Origin: Alloprevotella tannerae ATCC 51259
Lineage (GTDB): Bacteria; Bacteroidota; Bacteroidia; Bacteroidales; Bacteroidaceae
Length of the DNA: 64,000 nt
Reading direction: 5' to 3'
Assembly (NCBI RefSeq): GCF_000159995.1
Contig: NZ_GG700642.1
Location: 300,040-364,039 of the forward strand
Shown here: piece after piece, positions 25,333 through 34,498 of the stretch
How positions within the stretch are numbered: the first letter of the stretch is position 1
How the letters are laid out: every line of letters starts with the position of its first letter
Notes under the pieces: model-generated
The model's database searches: none
What the model saw: only the letters and a program-made list of their open reading frames with translations
Told to the model about the DNA's origin: nothing
Program-made: the position numbers and the translations under genes

Positions 25333-27300
25333 TCAAAACAACTTATCTATATCGATAGATACTCCTAACATTACATTGATACCATCGGTCAACGGACTAT
25401 TCAGATAATAATACTTTGGACGATAATTAAAGAGGTTATCCAAAGCCAACGTTATCTTCACACCTTTCTTGAATTGTCCGGCTGCCGAAAATTTCCAAAG
25501 CGTATAACCGGGATATTCTATGTCACGCATACCTTTCGACACATCATAATAGTCGATATATTCCGGATTAGTTACACCCGAAAGATAGCGGCCATCGATG
25601 CCAAAGGTCATGCCAAAGTTTTTATGAAAGCGGTGCTCCCAATCAGCGTGCACCATCAGCGAGTGCTTGCGAGCGGGTATATATTGCGCCGACATACGTT
25701 CGCCGGCCTTATTGCGTGGGAGGTTTTCAGCCGTCAGCGTATAAGCCAAACGGGCAGTTAGGCCGTTACGCCAGTGACCCTGCGCAACCGCCTCCATTCC
25801 GATTACTGAATGGGCGGCCAGATTGATATAAGAAAGGTGCGGAATGGGGTCTGTCGGCTTCAACAGATAAGGCGATCCTGTGGCGATTTTATTGGTAATG
25901 TTATTATAGTAGCCATTCAGGGTAAAACTGTATGCCCCTTTAGCATATTCAGCTGAGAGATTGAAGTTGTGACTCACTTCTGCTTTTAAGTTAGGATTAC
26001 CCACAACAATCCAAATTCCGGCCATATCAAACTCATAATACTTCTCCTTCAGCGTTGGCGCCCGAAAGCCCATACCATAACCCAAGCGGAGGTTAAGGTG
26101 AGCGAGTGGTTCGTAGCGCAGACTCACTTTCGGCGTAACATGCGAAAAGTGGTGGTCCGAAAAATAGTCATAGCGAAGCGCGCCGACTAATTCCAGCCCC
26201 TTCTCTATGTTCCAATCATATTGCGCAAAGGCGTCAAAGGCATCCTGTTTGCGCGTTTTTCCTTCTAAGTTCTTGTTGTAGAGGTAGTCGTGCAAGAAAT
26301 CCGTACCGACGGTCAACACATTATTCTCTCCAAACCGATGATTGTAAACGAGACGGAAAGAATTTTGCACATTTGAGTAATGTCTAACGTCAGCCTTTGT
26401 CAAGCGGCGATATTCTGATTTATCATATTGATCGAAAGCATAAGAAGCCTCCCAATCAGCGCGCTCATTCTGCTTCCACAAAGCCTGTAAGCCGCCCGAG
26501 AAGCCGCGATATCTCTCCGGCGTATCCGGTGTGCGCACCAGTTGGCGGAAGAAATAGCCGGCACGCCCTTTGAGTTGCCAGCTTTCAGTAGGACGATAAG
26601 TCAGCTGTTCTTTGAAATCCCACGTTTTATTTCCATAAATCGTCGAAATTACGCGGGTTAAAGGAGTCGGTCCATTGTTTACCATAAAGTTATCTACCCG
26701 GAAACGATTTACGGTAAAGAGATTATCCCATCGCTTACCGCCGTTTTGCAAAGAGAGTCCATAGCGCTGTTCGTTATGCTTGGCCCATCGTCCGTTAAGG
26801 TTGAGGGCAAACGGATTACGCTTGTTCTTCGTAATGATATTGATTACACCGCCGCCGGCATTAGAACCATAAAGCGCCGACGCAGCTCCTTTCACGATTT
26901 CTATGTGGTCTACATTCTCCAGCGTTAAGCGCGAAAAGTCCACGTCGTCCATTGTTTCTCCGGCCAAGCGTTCACCATCCACGAGAATCAGCAGACTCTG
27001 TCCGCTGAAACCGCAGAAGTTAAGGTGCATCTGTTGATTCATCGCATAGGAAAACTCCACGCCGGGCATCCGCTGTTGGAGTAAGTCGCGCAAATCTGTC
27101 GCATCAGATTTCGCAATATCTTTTGCGGAAATCACGCTGGTCAACACGGGCGATTTCATCAACAGTTTTGGCGTTCGTGTTCCTGTTATTACGACCTGGT
27201 GCAACTCTCCGGCGTCATTTATAGAGTCGGGATCACTTTGCCCAAAGCCAAAGAATGGACAAGCGAGGAATAAGGATACCGCTAACTTAGAGCTTTTCAT
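25333..27300 (-). CDS. hmuR: TonB-dependent haem receptor, HmuR-like
   Basis: This 655-residue outer-membrane receptor has a signal peptide, then a plug domain starting ELHQVVITGTRTP and containing GFSGQSLLILVDGERLAGE and VKGAASALYGSNAGGGVINIIT. A 22-strand barrel and a C-terminal strand (NVMLGVSIDIDKLF) follow. The GERLAGETMDDVDFSRL stretch and the NPNL motif (VGNPNLKAE) resemble Porphyromonas HmuR, whose NPDL motif and histidines take part in haem use. H92 lies just before the GFSGQ motif, comparable to HmuR His95. The gene follows an HmuY-family lipoprotein by 19 bp, which supports haem uptake. No CarboxypepD domain precedes the plug. Confidence 0.85.
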   Translation of the reverse strand: MKSSKLAVSLFLACPFFGFGQSDPDSINDAGELHQVVITGTRTPKLLMKSPVLTSVISAKDIAKSDATDLRDLLQQRMPGVEFSYAMNQQMHLNFCGFSGQSLLILVDGERLAGETMDDVDFSRLTLENVDHIEIVKGAASALYGSNAGGGVINIITKNKRNPFALNLNGRWAKHNEQRYGLSLQNGGKRWDNLFTVNRFRVDNFMVNNGPTPLTRVISTIYGNKTWDFKEQLTYRPTESWQLKGRAGYFFRQLVRTPDTPERYRGFSGGLQALWKQNERADWEASYAFDQYDKSEYRRLTKADVRHYSNVQNSFRLVYNHRFGENNVLTVGTDFLHDYLYNKNLEGKTRKQDAFDAFAQYDWNIEKGLELVGALRYDYFSDHHFSHVTPKVSLRYEPLAHLNLRLGYGMGFRAPTLKEKYYEFDMAGIWIVVGNPNLKAEVSHNFNLSAEYAKGAYSFTLNGYYNNITNKIATGSPYLLKPTDPIPHLSYINLAAHSVIGMEAVAQGHWRNGLTARLAYTLTAENLPRNKAGERMSAQYIPARKHSLMVHADWEHRFHKNFGMTFGIDGRYLSGVTNPEYIDYYDVSKGMRDIEYPGYTLWKFSAAGQFKKGVKITLALDNLFNYRPKYYYLNSPLTDGINVMLGVSIDIDKLF

Positions 27301-27319
27301 CGTGTAACTCTCACAATAT

Positions 27320-28105
27320 TTAATAGGGATATTTATAACGAATAGTCAAGTTGCATTTCTTGCCATCCGCACCGATATAGTTTTCTAATTGGAGCGCAGC
27401 GTAAAGGCCGCTTTTCAGTCGCAGAATGAAAACGTGCTTATTATGAATAAAGGCCGGTGGCATCGGTGGAATCTCTAAGCGAAGCCAACTTGAAAGCACC
27501 GTATTCGTCTTTATACCCTGGCAACCTATCAATTCATTGAGCATTTTGCTTTGATCCACCCAGACTGTGTTTTCCGTCCACTCGTCCTCCTTAAACGCAG
27601 CCCCCAAGAAGTCTGCACTGTTAGCCGGCAATTCGCTTAAATCGTTGTAGTTGGTTTCCAACACAGCGCCGCCGTTCGTGCGTACATTATTGCGATGCAC
27701 GGCAAAGGTCCACGAGAGCGGTTCTTTCTGCCGATCGGTCGGCGTAAAATCGCGCTTTTCGTTGTGCGCAATACCCTGACCGAAGACGTCAAACCAATAC
27801 GTATAGATTCCCGTCCGCCCATCGCCGCTGTCGCCGGTCGTCGGAATTGGGAAATGCGTAAAATGGGTTTGTGCTCGGCGCAGTCCGACGCTATCGCCCG
27901 CCGCCTGCAACGCAGCCAGCGAATCCAAGTCCACATAATGCCAGTCCGTCCAGCCGGAAGCATCTATATAGAGTGTGCCCGGCGCAACCGCCGCCTTGTC
28001 CGGCTGCTCATCATAGATGCCGCCTAAGATGCCATTACAAGCTGTGAGCCCACAAAGGAGCGCACAGCCTGCAACGATGCTGATATGGCGTAAACTAAGC
28101 CTCAT
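27320..28105 (-). CDS. HmuY-family haem-binding lipoprotein
   Basis: This 261-residue protein has a lipobox LTAC with Cys23. A soluble beta-rich domain follows, with GTLYIDASGWTDWHYVDL at the start, DFTPTDRQKEPLSWTFAVHRNNVRTNGGAVLET in the middle and KKCNLTIRYKYPY at the end. The WTFAVHRNNVRTNGG phrase is a recognisable HmuY-family feature. HmuY is a surface haemophore that takes haem from host proteins and hands it to HmuR. The gene lies between a calycin-like gene (3 bp) and the receptor (19 bp). Which residues bind haem cannot be told here, since family members use His or Met. Confidence 0.85.
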   Translation of the reverse strand: MRLSLRHISIVAGCALLCGLTACNGILGGIYDEQPDKAAVAPGTLYIDASGWTDWHYVDLDSLAALQAAGDSVGLRRAQTHFTHFPIPTTGDSGDGRTGIYTYWFDVFGQGIAHNEKRDFTPTDRQKEPLSWTFAVHRNNVRTNGGAVLETNYNDLSELPANSADFLGAAFKEDEWTENTVWVDQSKMLNELIGCQGIKTNTVLSSWLRLEIPPMPPAFIHNKHVFILRLKSGLYAALQLENYIGADGKKCNLTIRYKYPY

Positions 28106-28108
28106 GCT

Positions 28109-29041
28109 TTATTTACTTTGTTTTTCGCCCGTATAATTTGCAGTGATGGGGAAAGGCATTGAACCCAACTGGAAGCCGTTTTCAACCGTCAATTTGCCGT
28201 CTTCAGTCAGTTTCAACGTGATCTTTGCATTCTTAAATTCATATTCCTTATCCATCACAACCTGGCCACCTTTCTTCGCTGTGAAGTGAGCTTTGATTCC
28301 GTCGCCGCTATAATCGCGCACGAAAGCCTTAGCCGTCTCATCGTAAACGATGTTGCTAACCGTAAAGCTGCCCAGCGTCAAGTCACCCATCGGCGTATCT
28401 TTGTATTGTTCCTCGGGAACAGTCACATTAATCGTGCCGTCTGCATTTGCCACGACCTTGTAAACGGCATCAGCCACGGTGTACGGGCCAAAGTTGCCGC
28501 CCACCTTAATTGCGTCCGTGCCCTTATACTCTCCGGCGATGCTCATCGCAGCAGGAGGCTCGCCAAAGGTCCAATTGATCGTCGTACCTCCCATCAATGC
28601 GGGAATCGTGAAGACTACGTTACGCATAGTACCTTTGTAAGAAGCCTCATATTCTTTTGCGCTGCCACCGGGGCTGGCAATTTTGATCTTACCCGTACCG
28701 GAAATGTTCTGACCTTGCATATCCAAGCTGAACAAGCCGTCGCCCCATTGCGGGTCTACGAAGCGACAGAGATATTTTTCGCCCGTCTTAAGCACGCGAA
28801 TCTCAGCTTTGTCGCCGAAGTACTTGTTCTGAAACATGCTGTTCGTCACCGTGATGTAACCTTTATAGGTATGGAAGAGCGTCGTGTCAGCTTGCTGCGC
28901 ACCGGCGTTAAACTCTATGTTTTTGATTTCCGCAGCGGTGAACGTCACCTTTGAACCATCGGTCTTATTGATGGTTACAGATTGTGCGAGGCCTTTTTGT
29001 CCGGCCAGAGCTATGCAGAGAAGTAAGAATAACTTTTTCAT
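28109..29041 (-). CDS. Calycin-like domain secreted protein
   Basis: This 310-residue protein has a signal peptide (MKKLFLLLCIALAGQKGLAQ). A short beta module follows (VTINKTDGSKVTFTAAEIKNIEF), then two lipocalin-like beta domains, about 55-165 and 165-305. The second starts MSIAGEYKGTDAIKVGG, resembling the calycin-like PF13944 family of Bacteroidales. Calycins bind small hydrophobic ligands. Next to hmuY the ligand could be haem or a porphyrin, but that is inference. The ATG overlaps the upstream gene by 4 bp, so the pair is translationally coupled. Confidence 0.72.
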   Translation of the reverse strand: MKKLFLLLCIALAGQKGLAQSVTINKTDGSKVTFTAAEIKNIEFNAGAQQADTTLFHTYKGYITVTNSMFQNKYFGDKAEIRVLKTGEKYLCRFVDPQWGDGLFSLDMQGQNISGTGKIKIASPGGSAKEYEASYKGTMRNVVFTIPALMGGTTINWTFGEPPAAMSIAGEYKGTDAIKVGGNFGPYTVADAVYKVVANADGTINVTVPEEQYKDTPMGDLTLGSFTVSNIVYDETAKAFVRDYSGDGIKAHFTAKKGGQVVMDKEYEFKNAKITLKLTEDGKLTVENGFQLGSMPFPITANYTGEKQSK

Positions 29042-29535
29042 TTCTTGATGAATTTGAAGGATTTTGTTGCTGTTTTTACAATGAATATACCTGCCGTGTT
29101 GCCAAGGGCAATGGCTACGCGTCCTTGAGCGTCGGCGTTTTGCTGACCTACGATGCGGCCCTTGCTGTCATAGACAACGACCGGCGTGCCCGGCTGCAAC
29201 TGTTCGCCACTCAGCGTTTCGCCAAATGAGAAAATCGGCGTGCCGAATGTGGTTTCTGCCGGATTGATGCCGTCTGTAGGATCGGCAAACTCAAACGAGC
29301 GATAGTCTGCAATGGGATATTCTACCGTCCCTTGCGTCGTCGTGAGCACGAGTGATGTAGCTGAGAAAGATACGACCGGCTTTTCGGCCAACTTAAAATA
29401 AGTGGCTGCGCCGTTAGCGTCGACTACCTTCACATGATCTATTGCCCAAGCGCCCAGAGAGCTGCAAAAGGCCAAAAGCGTGCAGGCGAACAAGCGCACC
29501 ACCCTACTCTTTTTGTATGTAAATAACGTAATCAT
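29038..29535 (-). CDS. Small exported protein with T9SS-like C-terminus
   Basis: It has 165 residues from the ATG at 29535. I chose this start because it gives a proper signal peptide (KKSRVVRLFACTLLAFCSSLGAWA) and lies just downstream of a well-formed promoter; the open frame to 29865 would read across that promoter. A beta module like the one in many Prevotella/Porphyromonas proteins follows (ATYFKLAEKPVVSFSATSL). A C-terminal segment (VVVYDSKGRIVGQQNADAQGR to IVKTATKSFKFIKK) resembles a short sorting domain. It is the first gene of the hmu operon. Function unknown. Confidence 0.68.
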   Translation of the reverse strand: MITLFTYKKSRVVRLFACTLLAFCSSLGAWAIDHVKVVDANGAATYFKLAEKPVVSFSATSLVLTTTQGTVEYPIADYRSFEFADPTDGINPAETTFGTPIFSFGETLSGEQLQPGTPVVVYDSKGRIVGQQNADAQGRVAIALGNTAGIFIVKTATKSFKFIKK

Positions 29536-29560
29536 ATAATTGTTTAATAAAAACCGGGTG

Positions 29561-29591
29561 CAAAAGTACGCACTCTTCCCCACCGGATCAA
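29561..29591 (-). promoter_or_regulatory. Promoter of hmu-like operon
   Basis: On the minus strand TTG (29591-29589), 20 bp, then TACTTTTG (29568-29561). It matches the Bacteroidetes consensus. Transcription would start near 29554, about 20 nt before the ATG at 29535, and run through four genes to 25333. Confidence 0.7.
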
Positions 29592-30498
29592 TACCCACAA
29601 ATAAGGATTTTGCAAGTATGTTTTGCGAAGTCGACAATGCACGACAAGAGGTTTTTGATTGCGTATTTCCGAACAGACTCACGAGGGGCGACGACGCATT
29701 TTCCTCTTCTCGACCAAGGCTGCCGGTCAGGCAAATGTTTGTCGTGACAAAGACCCGCCCACAATTCGCGCAGAGAAAGCGGCCGAGCCTCGCTTTTTGC
29801 TGCCTGCGCACCTCCTTTGTCTTATCATTTGTCAAAAACGATGGTTCAACAACGCCGCCATTCAAAGCTCCGCGGGCACTTATCCTTCTAATATTTTATT
29901 GACAAAACACTTATTTTTCATCGCAGCGCACATATCCTCATTTATGGGGATATTTGAGTATCGCATCTCTCAACGAACATTACCCAATAATGGGTATGCG
30001 GTGAGCAAATCAAATGCTGTTTTGAGTCCTTGTTTTTAGCGTTTGCCCGCGATTTCTTCCGAGCAGCGCCGAACAAACATAGGCGAACAGATCGACCCGG
30101 AAAGGCTTCGATAGATCCGAACAAAAAGAATAAACAGTTAGGATTGAGCCGTTTAACATTTCTCCGTTGTCTCCGCTCGTCTCTTATTTTCCTGCGGAAA
30201 ACTGCCGGCAGACTGCGCACAACTCTTTTTCACGCCGATTCACGCTGATGCTTTCTTCAAAACAGACCGGTTCAGCTTCATTTCCTCTGAAGGCGATGAA
30301 GCAAAGCAAAGCCTTGCGGATAATCGATCACCGGAAACAGGCAAATAACTTTTACAAAACGCAAAGTCTAAACGGGTAGGAACTCGGAAGGCCGATAAAC
30401 GGGCAGCCCTCAAAAGCTTTTACCGATGACGAAGCATTGAAGCATAAAAAATTTGTCCGCCAAACGCTGACAACAAAAGCACAACTGACCCGTTTTTT

Positions 30499-30575
30499 AT
30501 CACGCTAAAAAAGGCTTGTGCTCGTGATAAAAATGGCTTACGCTCGTGATAAAAATGGCTTCACCTCACGAGCGC
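30499..30575 (+). repeat. 22-bp tandem repeat array, family 1, locus C
   Basis: Three 22-bp units (30499-30520, 30521-30542, 30543-30564) and a partial fourth beginning CTCACGAGCG. The core CTCGTGATAAAAATGGCTT is shared with loci A and B, and the first unit begins ATCACGCT, the same type of edge variant as at locus A (ATCACGAC). It lies between the methyltransferase terminator and the hmu promoter. Confidence 0.87.
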
Positions 30576-30703
30576 AAGCGGCGGAAGCGAGAACGCCGCT
30601 GTGGCAAGTCGATCTAAAAGCGTCTAAGAATCAAGCCTTAAGTCGATTAAAGCCTCGTTTAGTTCATCAAGCCTCAACCTTGCTTTTCGGCAAGGCTGCC
30701 GCC

Positions 30704-30742
30704 AACAAAAAAAAGCAGCCGCCCGGCTTAACCGGCGTCTGC
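30704..30742 (-). terminator. Terminator of the tsaB-rseP-methyltransferase cluster
   Basis: On the minus strand GCAGACGCCGG (30742-30732), a 5-nt loop, then CCGGGCGGCTGC (30726-30715) form a stem with one mismatch and one bulge, followed by eight T. It lies about 45 bp beyond the methyltransferase stop. Confidence 0.82.
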
Positions 30743-30785
30743 CTGTCGCAATAGGAAATAAGCCATACACGCGGTGGCGCGCCAC

Positions 30786-31862
30786 TCATTCCACGATAAG
30801 ATAATGGATGTATTCCGTGGTTTGCGTGGCCTTGATTTGCCGTTCAGCCGAAGGGCGGTCGGCTTGGAAGCGGCCGTAAGGTTGCTCAAACCGGCCGTAG
30901 CGCCCGCGGCGCTCCATAACCTGCTGTATGTCGTCAAAGGAAAGCAAACCCTCATTATTGTAACTCAAAAATACGTAGCGTGCATTGGCGCGTTCGATCA
31001 AGTCGGCAAAAGCCTTACGCACGGCGCGGCGAGAGCAATAGGCCGAACGCCGATCCGCATAGTCGCGCATACCGGTCTTGCCGTGCAGCGCCGGACTGTC
31101 GTTGCGAGCGATGGTTTCCAAGACGTGATAATTGGCAGCATATTGCCGACTGTTGTAGGGCGGGTCGAGGTAGAGTATATCCGTTTGCAAGCGGCCAATC
31201 AATTGGTTGGCGTCCATCTGAAACACCTGCTGCGGGCGCTCACTCAAGATGCACTCGGCAGGCGTCATCGTGAGCGGACACAAGGCCGAGGGTTTCAGTT
31301 TTTTGAGAAAAGCCCCATAGATCGAAGCTGTGTTGGCCACACTGTCCATATTCTCCAAAAGGGTCGTCAAGAGGAAATAAAACTCTCCCTTGGTGATCAT
31401 TCCCGCGTGCAACCACGCATCAATCTGCCGGCGGATGGCATCGCAGCGCCGGCCGTTGGCATCGCTGAAGTAGATTCTTTGCGCGGCATCGTGTGTAGTC
31501 CCACCCGGACAAAAATGACGCGAGACAAAGCCCTCCACAGGCGGAAGATTTTCGAGGAAACGACAAACGACCGCCCCTCGATCAGGGAGGGCGGTCGTCG
31601 TAAGTGTCGGTATGTGGGGCATCAAGCCGGAGAAAGCCGGCAGAGAACAGTTGCCGATATAATGCTGATTGAGTACGAAGCCGTAAAACTGCCAATCGTT
31701 GGCCATCACACTGCAACCTTGCGACTTATAAAAGCGGCCGACGATACCCGTTCCGGCAAAAAGGTCGCAAAATGTCCCACTTCGAGCCGCGTCACCTGCG
31801 ATGGACGTAATGCATTGGTCGATAAAGGGCAGTAAAGTACGCTTGGAACCAATGTAATTCAT
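30786..31862 (-). CDS. D12-class N6-adenine DNA methyltransferase (orphan)
   Basis: This 358-residue protein has the Dam/D12 arrangement. MNYIGSKRTLLPFI at the N-terminus and FAGTG at 35-39 bind S-adenosylmethionine. DPPY at 233-236 (YLDPPYNSRQY) is the catalytic motif IV for adenine N6 methylation. No restriction endonuclease gene is adjacent. The gene follows rseP by 78 bp in the same direction. An orphan methyltransferase could regulate genes or protect DNA; target sequence unknown. A 353-codon antisense frame across it is a shadow. Confidence 0.88.
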   Translation of the reverse strand: MNYIGSKRTLLPFIDQCITSIAGDAARSGTFCDLFAGTGIVGRFYKSQGCSVMANDWQFYGFVLNQHYIGNCSLPAFSGLMPHIPTLTTTALPDRGAVVCRFLENLPPVEGFVSRHFCPGGTTHDAAQRIYFSDANGRRCDAIRRQIDAWLHAGMITKGEFYFLLTTLLENMDSVANTASIYGAFLKKLKPSALCPLTMTPAECILSERPQQVFQMDANQLIGRLQTDILYLDPPYNSRQYAANYHVLETIARNDSPALHGKTGMRDYADRRSAYCSRRAVRKAFADLIERANARYVFLSYNNEGLLSFDDIQQVMERRGRYGRFEQPYGRFQADRPSAERQIKATQTTEYIHYLIVE

Positions 31863-31940
31863 CTTCGTGGGCGGGCGATGTTAATCGTTAAAGCGTTTGC
31901 GCCGATTGCAAATGGTGCAGGGCCCAAGCGCTTGAGCATA

Positions 31941-33323
31941 TTAGAAGATAAACTTCAAGACATCATTGAACAAGGCGTAAGCCATCAAGCCTAAGAGGAG
32001 GAAGATACCGATTTTTTCAGCGTTTTCCATAAACTTGTCGCTCGGCTTACGACGCGTGATCACCTCATAAAAGAGGAAGAAGGCGTGACCGCCGTCGAGT
32101 GCGGGAATGGGCAGGATATTCATAAACGCCAACATTAGCGAGATGAAGGCCGTTAGCTCCCAAAAGCGCTCCCAAACCCACGTCGTGGGAAAGAGTGAAC
32201 CGATCGTACCGAAACTACCAATGCTCTTGGCGCCGTCTTTCGTAAAGATGTACTTCAAGTCGGTGACATAACCTTTTAATACGTGCCATCCGTGAGAGAA
32301 TCCGGCAGGGAAGGAGGACAGGAAGGTATAGTTCTTCGTGACTGTCTTGTAGTTCTTGAACGGACTATAGTGGGAGATGCCTAAAGCATACTCCGGCGTC
32401 AGTTGGAAGCGCAAGGTATCGCGCACGCCGGTGGCTGCACGCGCCACAACGAGCGTCACTTGACGCAGACGAAGAGAATCGGCCGGCTTTTGCGCCGCCA
32501 AAACGTCTTCTATACGGGCACGAATATCGGTGTATTCGTTCCAAGTCGTGCAAGGAGAGCCATTGTAAGAGACCAAGCTGTCGCCAACGCGCACACCGGC
32601 TTGGGCTGCCGGACTACCGGCGGGCAGGCTGTCGACAACGGCGGTGGACAAGGGCAGCAGGAAGGGCGGCTCTTCTTTCATCATTTGAATCATATTGATC
32701 TCACCGGGTAGAGAGAGGGTCACTTCTTTACCTTGCCGCAACACGGTGACGCTTCGCGCTTCACTGATGCCGCGGTAGACGTCGCCCATGCTTTCATTGG
32801 AATCGAAACGATCGAAGGTGACCTTGTCTGTATGGAGGGGGATATCGCCATTTTGGAACCCGAATTGACGAGCTCGCTCATTGAAGGCAAAACCTTGGTC
32901 TATGTTGCGCATCGGCACGTAGGTGTCGCCCCAAGTAAAGAGTATCATTGCATAGATGAAAAGGGCAAGAATGAAATTGACGAACACGCCGGCCAGCATC
33001 ACAATCAGACGCTGCCAAGCAGGCTTTGCGCGAAACTCCCACGGCTGTACGGGTTGCTGCATCTGCTCTTTGTCCATCGATTCATCAATCATACCGGCTA
33101 TTTTTACGTAGCCGCCAAGCGGCAACCAACCGAGTACGTAGGTAGTGTCGCTCTTCTTGGGCTTAAACTTAAGCAAGCTGAACCAGGGATCAAAGAAGAG
33201 GGCAAACTTTTCCACACGGATCTTAAACAAGCGAGCTGCCAAGAAATGGCCGCCTTCGTGGAGGAAGATCAGTATGGAGAAACACAATATCAATTGTAGT
33301 GCGCGAATCAAAAATGCTTCCAT
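31941..33323 (-). CDS. rseP: RIP site-2 metalloprotease RseP
   Basis: This 460-residue inner-membrane zinc protease cuts membrane segments of anti-sigma factors and signal peptide remnants. HEGGH at 22-26 (ILIFLHEGGHFLAAR) is the zinc-binding HExxH. One or two PDZ domains occupy the middle (PAAQAGVRVGDSLVSYNG). PIPALDGGHAFF near the C-terminus contains the third-ligand LDG motif. Three or more membrane spans are visible (ILIFL, VNFILALFIYAMILF, ISLMLAFMN). It follows dxr by 16 bp, an arrangement common in Bacteroidetes. Confidence 0.95.
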   Translation of the reverse strand: MEAFLIRALQLILCFSILIFLHEGGHFLAARLFKIRVEKFALFFDPWFSLLKFKPKKSDTTYVLGWLPLGGYVKIAGMIDESMDKEQMQQPVQPWEFRAKPAWQRLIVMLAGVFVNFILALFIYAMILFTWGDTYVPMRNIDQGFAFNERARQFGFQNGDIPLHTDKVTFDRFDSNESMGDVYRGISEARSVTVLRQGKEVTLSLPGEINMIQMMKEEPPFLLPLSTAVVDSLPAGSPAAQAGVRVGDSLVSYNGSPCTTWNEYTDIRARIEDVLAAQKPADSLRLRQVTLVVARAATGVRDTLRFQLTPEYALGISHYSPFKNYKTVTKNYTFLSSFPAGFSHGWHVLKGYVTDLKYIFTKDGAKSIGSFGTIGSLFPTTWVWERFWELTAFISLMLAFMNILPIPALDGGHAFFLFYEVITRRKPSDKFMENAEKIGIFLLLGLMAYALFNDVLKFIF

Positions 33324-33339
33324 CGGGTTTTCTTTTGTT

Positions 33340-34494
33340 TTATGTATTGGGAATAAGTGAAGCGGCTATGCGGCGCGCTTCGCTGTCTGTTTCAAAATAA
33401 TCGTCTAAAGTGGGGGTATTTATATAATGTGTGCGCGCCATTGTCTCATTGATGATCTCCGCCATTTGTGAAAAGGCGATGCGCCCTTCGCGAAAGGCGA
33501 GATTAACTACTTCGTTGGCGGCATTTAGCACGCAAGGCGCGTTGCCGCCACGATTCACAGCGGCATAAGCTAAGCGGAGACAGGGAAAACGCTCAACGTC
33601 GGGCCGCTCAAAATGAAGGCTACCCAAGCGAAAGAGGTCTATTCGCTCGCCGGAAATAGGCAGGCGGCGCGGATAACTAAAGGCATAGCTGATGGGTAAG
33701 TGCATATCGGGCAACCCCATCTGAGCAATGACGGCGCCATCTGCATAGCGCACGGCTGAATGGATGATGCTCTCCGGATGAACAACGATCTCGATGGCTT
33801 CAGGCTGCACGCCAAAGAGCCATTTTGCCTCGATCATCTCAAAACCTTTATTCATCATGGAGGCGGAGTCGATCGTAATCTTCGCGCCCATTACCCAATT
33901 GGGGTGTTTCAGGGCTTGGGCAGCCGTGACGCGGGCCAAGGCGGCGGCATCCATTTGGCGGAAAGGACCGCCGGAAGCCGTAAGAAGCAGGGCTTCAACA
34001 GGATTGTCGCCACTACCCGTTAGGCATTGAAAGATGGCCGAATGTTCGCTATCGACAGGGAGCAGCGGACATTTATTTTCCAAGGCCAAACGGGTGATAA
34101 TCTCACCGGCCACAACAAGCGTCTCTTTGTTAGCTAAAGCTATCGCCTTGCCGGCTTTCAAGGCTGCAATCGTTGGGCGCAAGCCGGAGAAGCCGACCAT
34201 CGCAGTCAAGACAATATCGATAGGACTTGCGGTAACGGCGTCGCAAATGGCATCGGCACCGGCATAAACCTTGATGGGCAAATCGACCAAGGCCTCGCTG
34301 ACGTAATCGTATTTGTCTGCGTTGGCAATCACGACGCTATCGGGCACAAACTCTCGTGCCTGCCGAATCAGCAGGTCGGCATTGTCGTTGGCCGTAAGAA
34401 GGTAGGCTTCGAAGAGATCGCTGTGGGCGCGAATAATATCTAAGGCCTGCGTCCCAATTGAGCCGGTAGAACCGAGTAAGGCTATTTTTCTCAT
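33340..34494 (-). CDS. dxr: 1-deoxy-D-xylulose 5-phosphate reductoisomerase
   Basis: This 384-residue enzyme is the second of the MEP isoprenoid pathway, converting DXP to MEP with NADPH. It shows the N-terminal nucleotide-binding GSTGSIGTQALDI, the substrate loop PVDSEHSAIFQCL, TASGGPF and the conserved MNKGFEMIEAKWLFG. Length and order are canonical. It lies 4 bp after rimM and before rseP. Confidence 0.97.
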   Translation of the reverse strand: MRKIALLGSTGSIGTQALDIIRAHSDLFEAYLLTANDNADLLIRQAREFVPDSVVIANADKYDYVSEALVDLPIKVYAGADAICDAVTASPIDIVLTAMVGFSGLRPTIAALKAGKAIALANKETLVVAGEIITRLALENKCPLLPVDSEHSAIFQCLTGSGDNPVEALLLTASGGPFRQMDAAALARVTAAQALKHPNWVMGAKITIDSASMMNKGFEMIEAKWLFGVQPEAIEIVVHPESIIHSAVRYADGAVIAQMGLPDMHLPISYAFSYPRRLPISGERIDLFRLGSLHFERPDVERFPCLRLAYAAVNRGGNAPCVLNAANEVVNLAFREGRIAFSQMAEIINETMARTHYINTPTLDDYFETDSEARRIAASLIPNT

Positions 34495-34498
34495 CGCT

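Larger units (their letters stand above)
29536..30703. other. Long intergenic region with promoter and 22-bp array
   Basis: This stretch of about 1.17 kb contains the hmu-operon promoter (29561-29591), a short hairpin (TACCCAATAATGGGTA, near 29980), repeat family 1 at 30499-30575 and another hairpin (CCTTGC/GCAAGG, 30678-30695). Several 70-126-codon frames on both strands lack signal peptides or domains. I do not call a gene. Confidence 0.55.

Noticed and set aside
29540-30248. Several 70-126-codon frames in the gap upstream of the hmu operon
   Set aside because: Overlapping frames on both strands, low complexity, no start context; one crosses the promoter.
30774-31835. A 353-codon plus-strand open frame
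   Set aside because: Antisense to the adenine methyltransferase whose FAGTG and DPPY motifs are intact.
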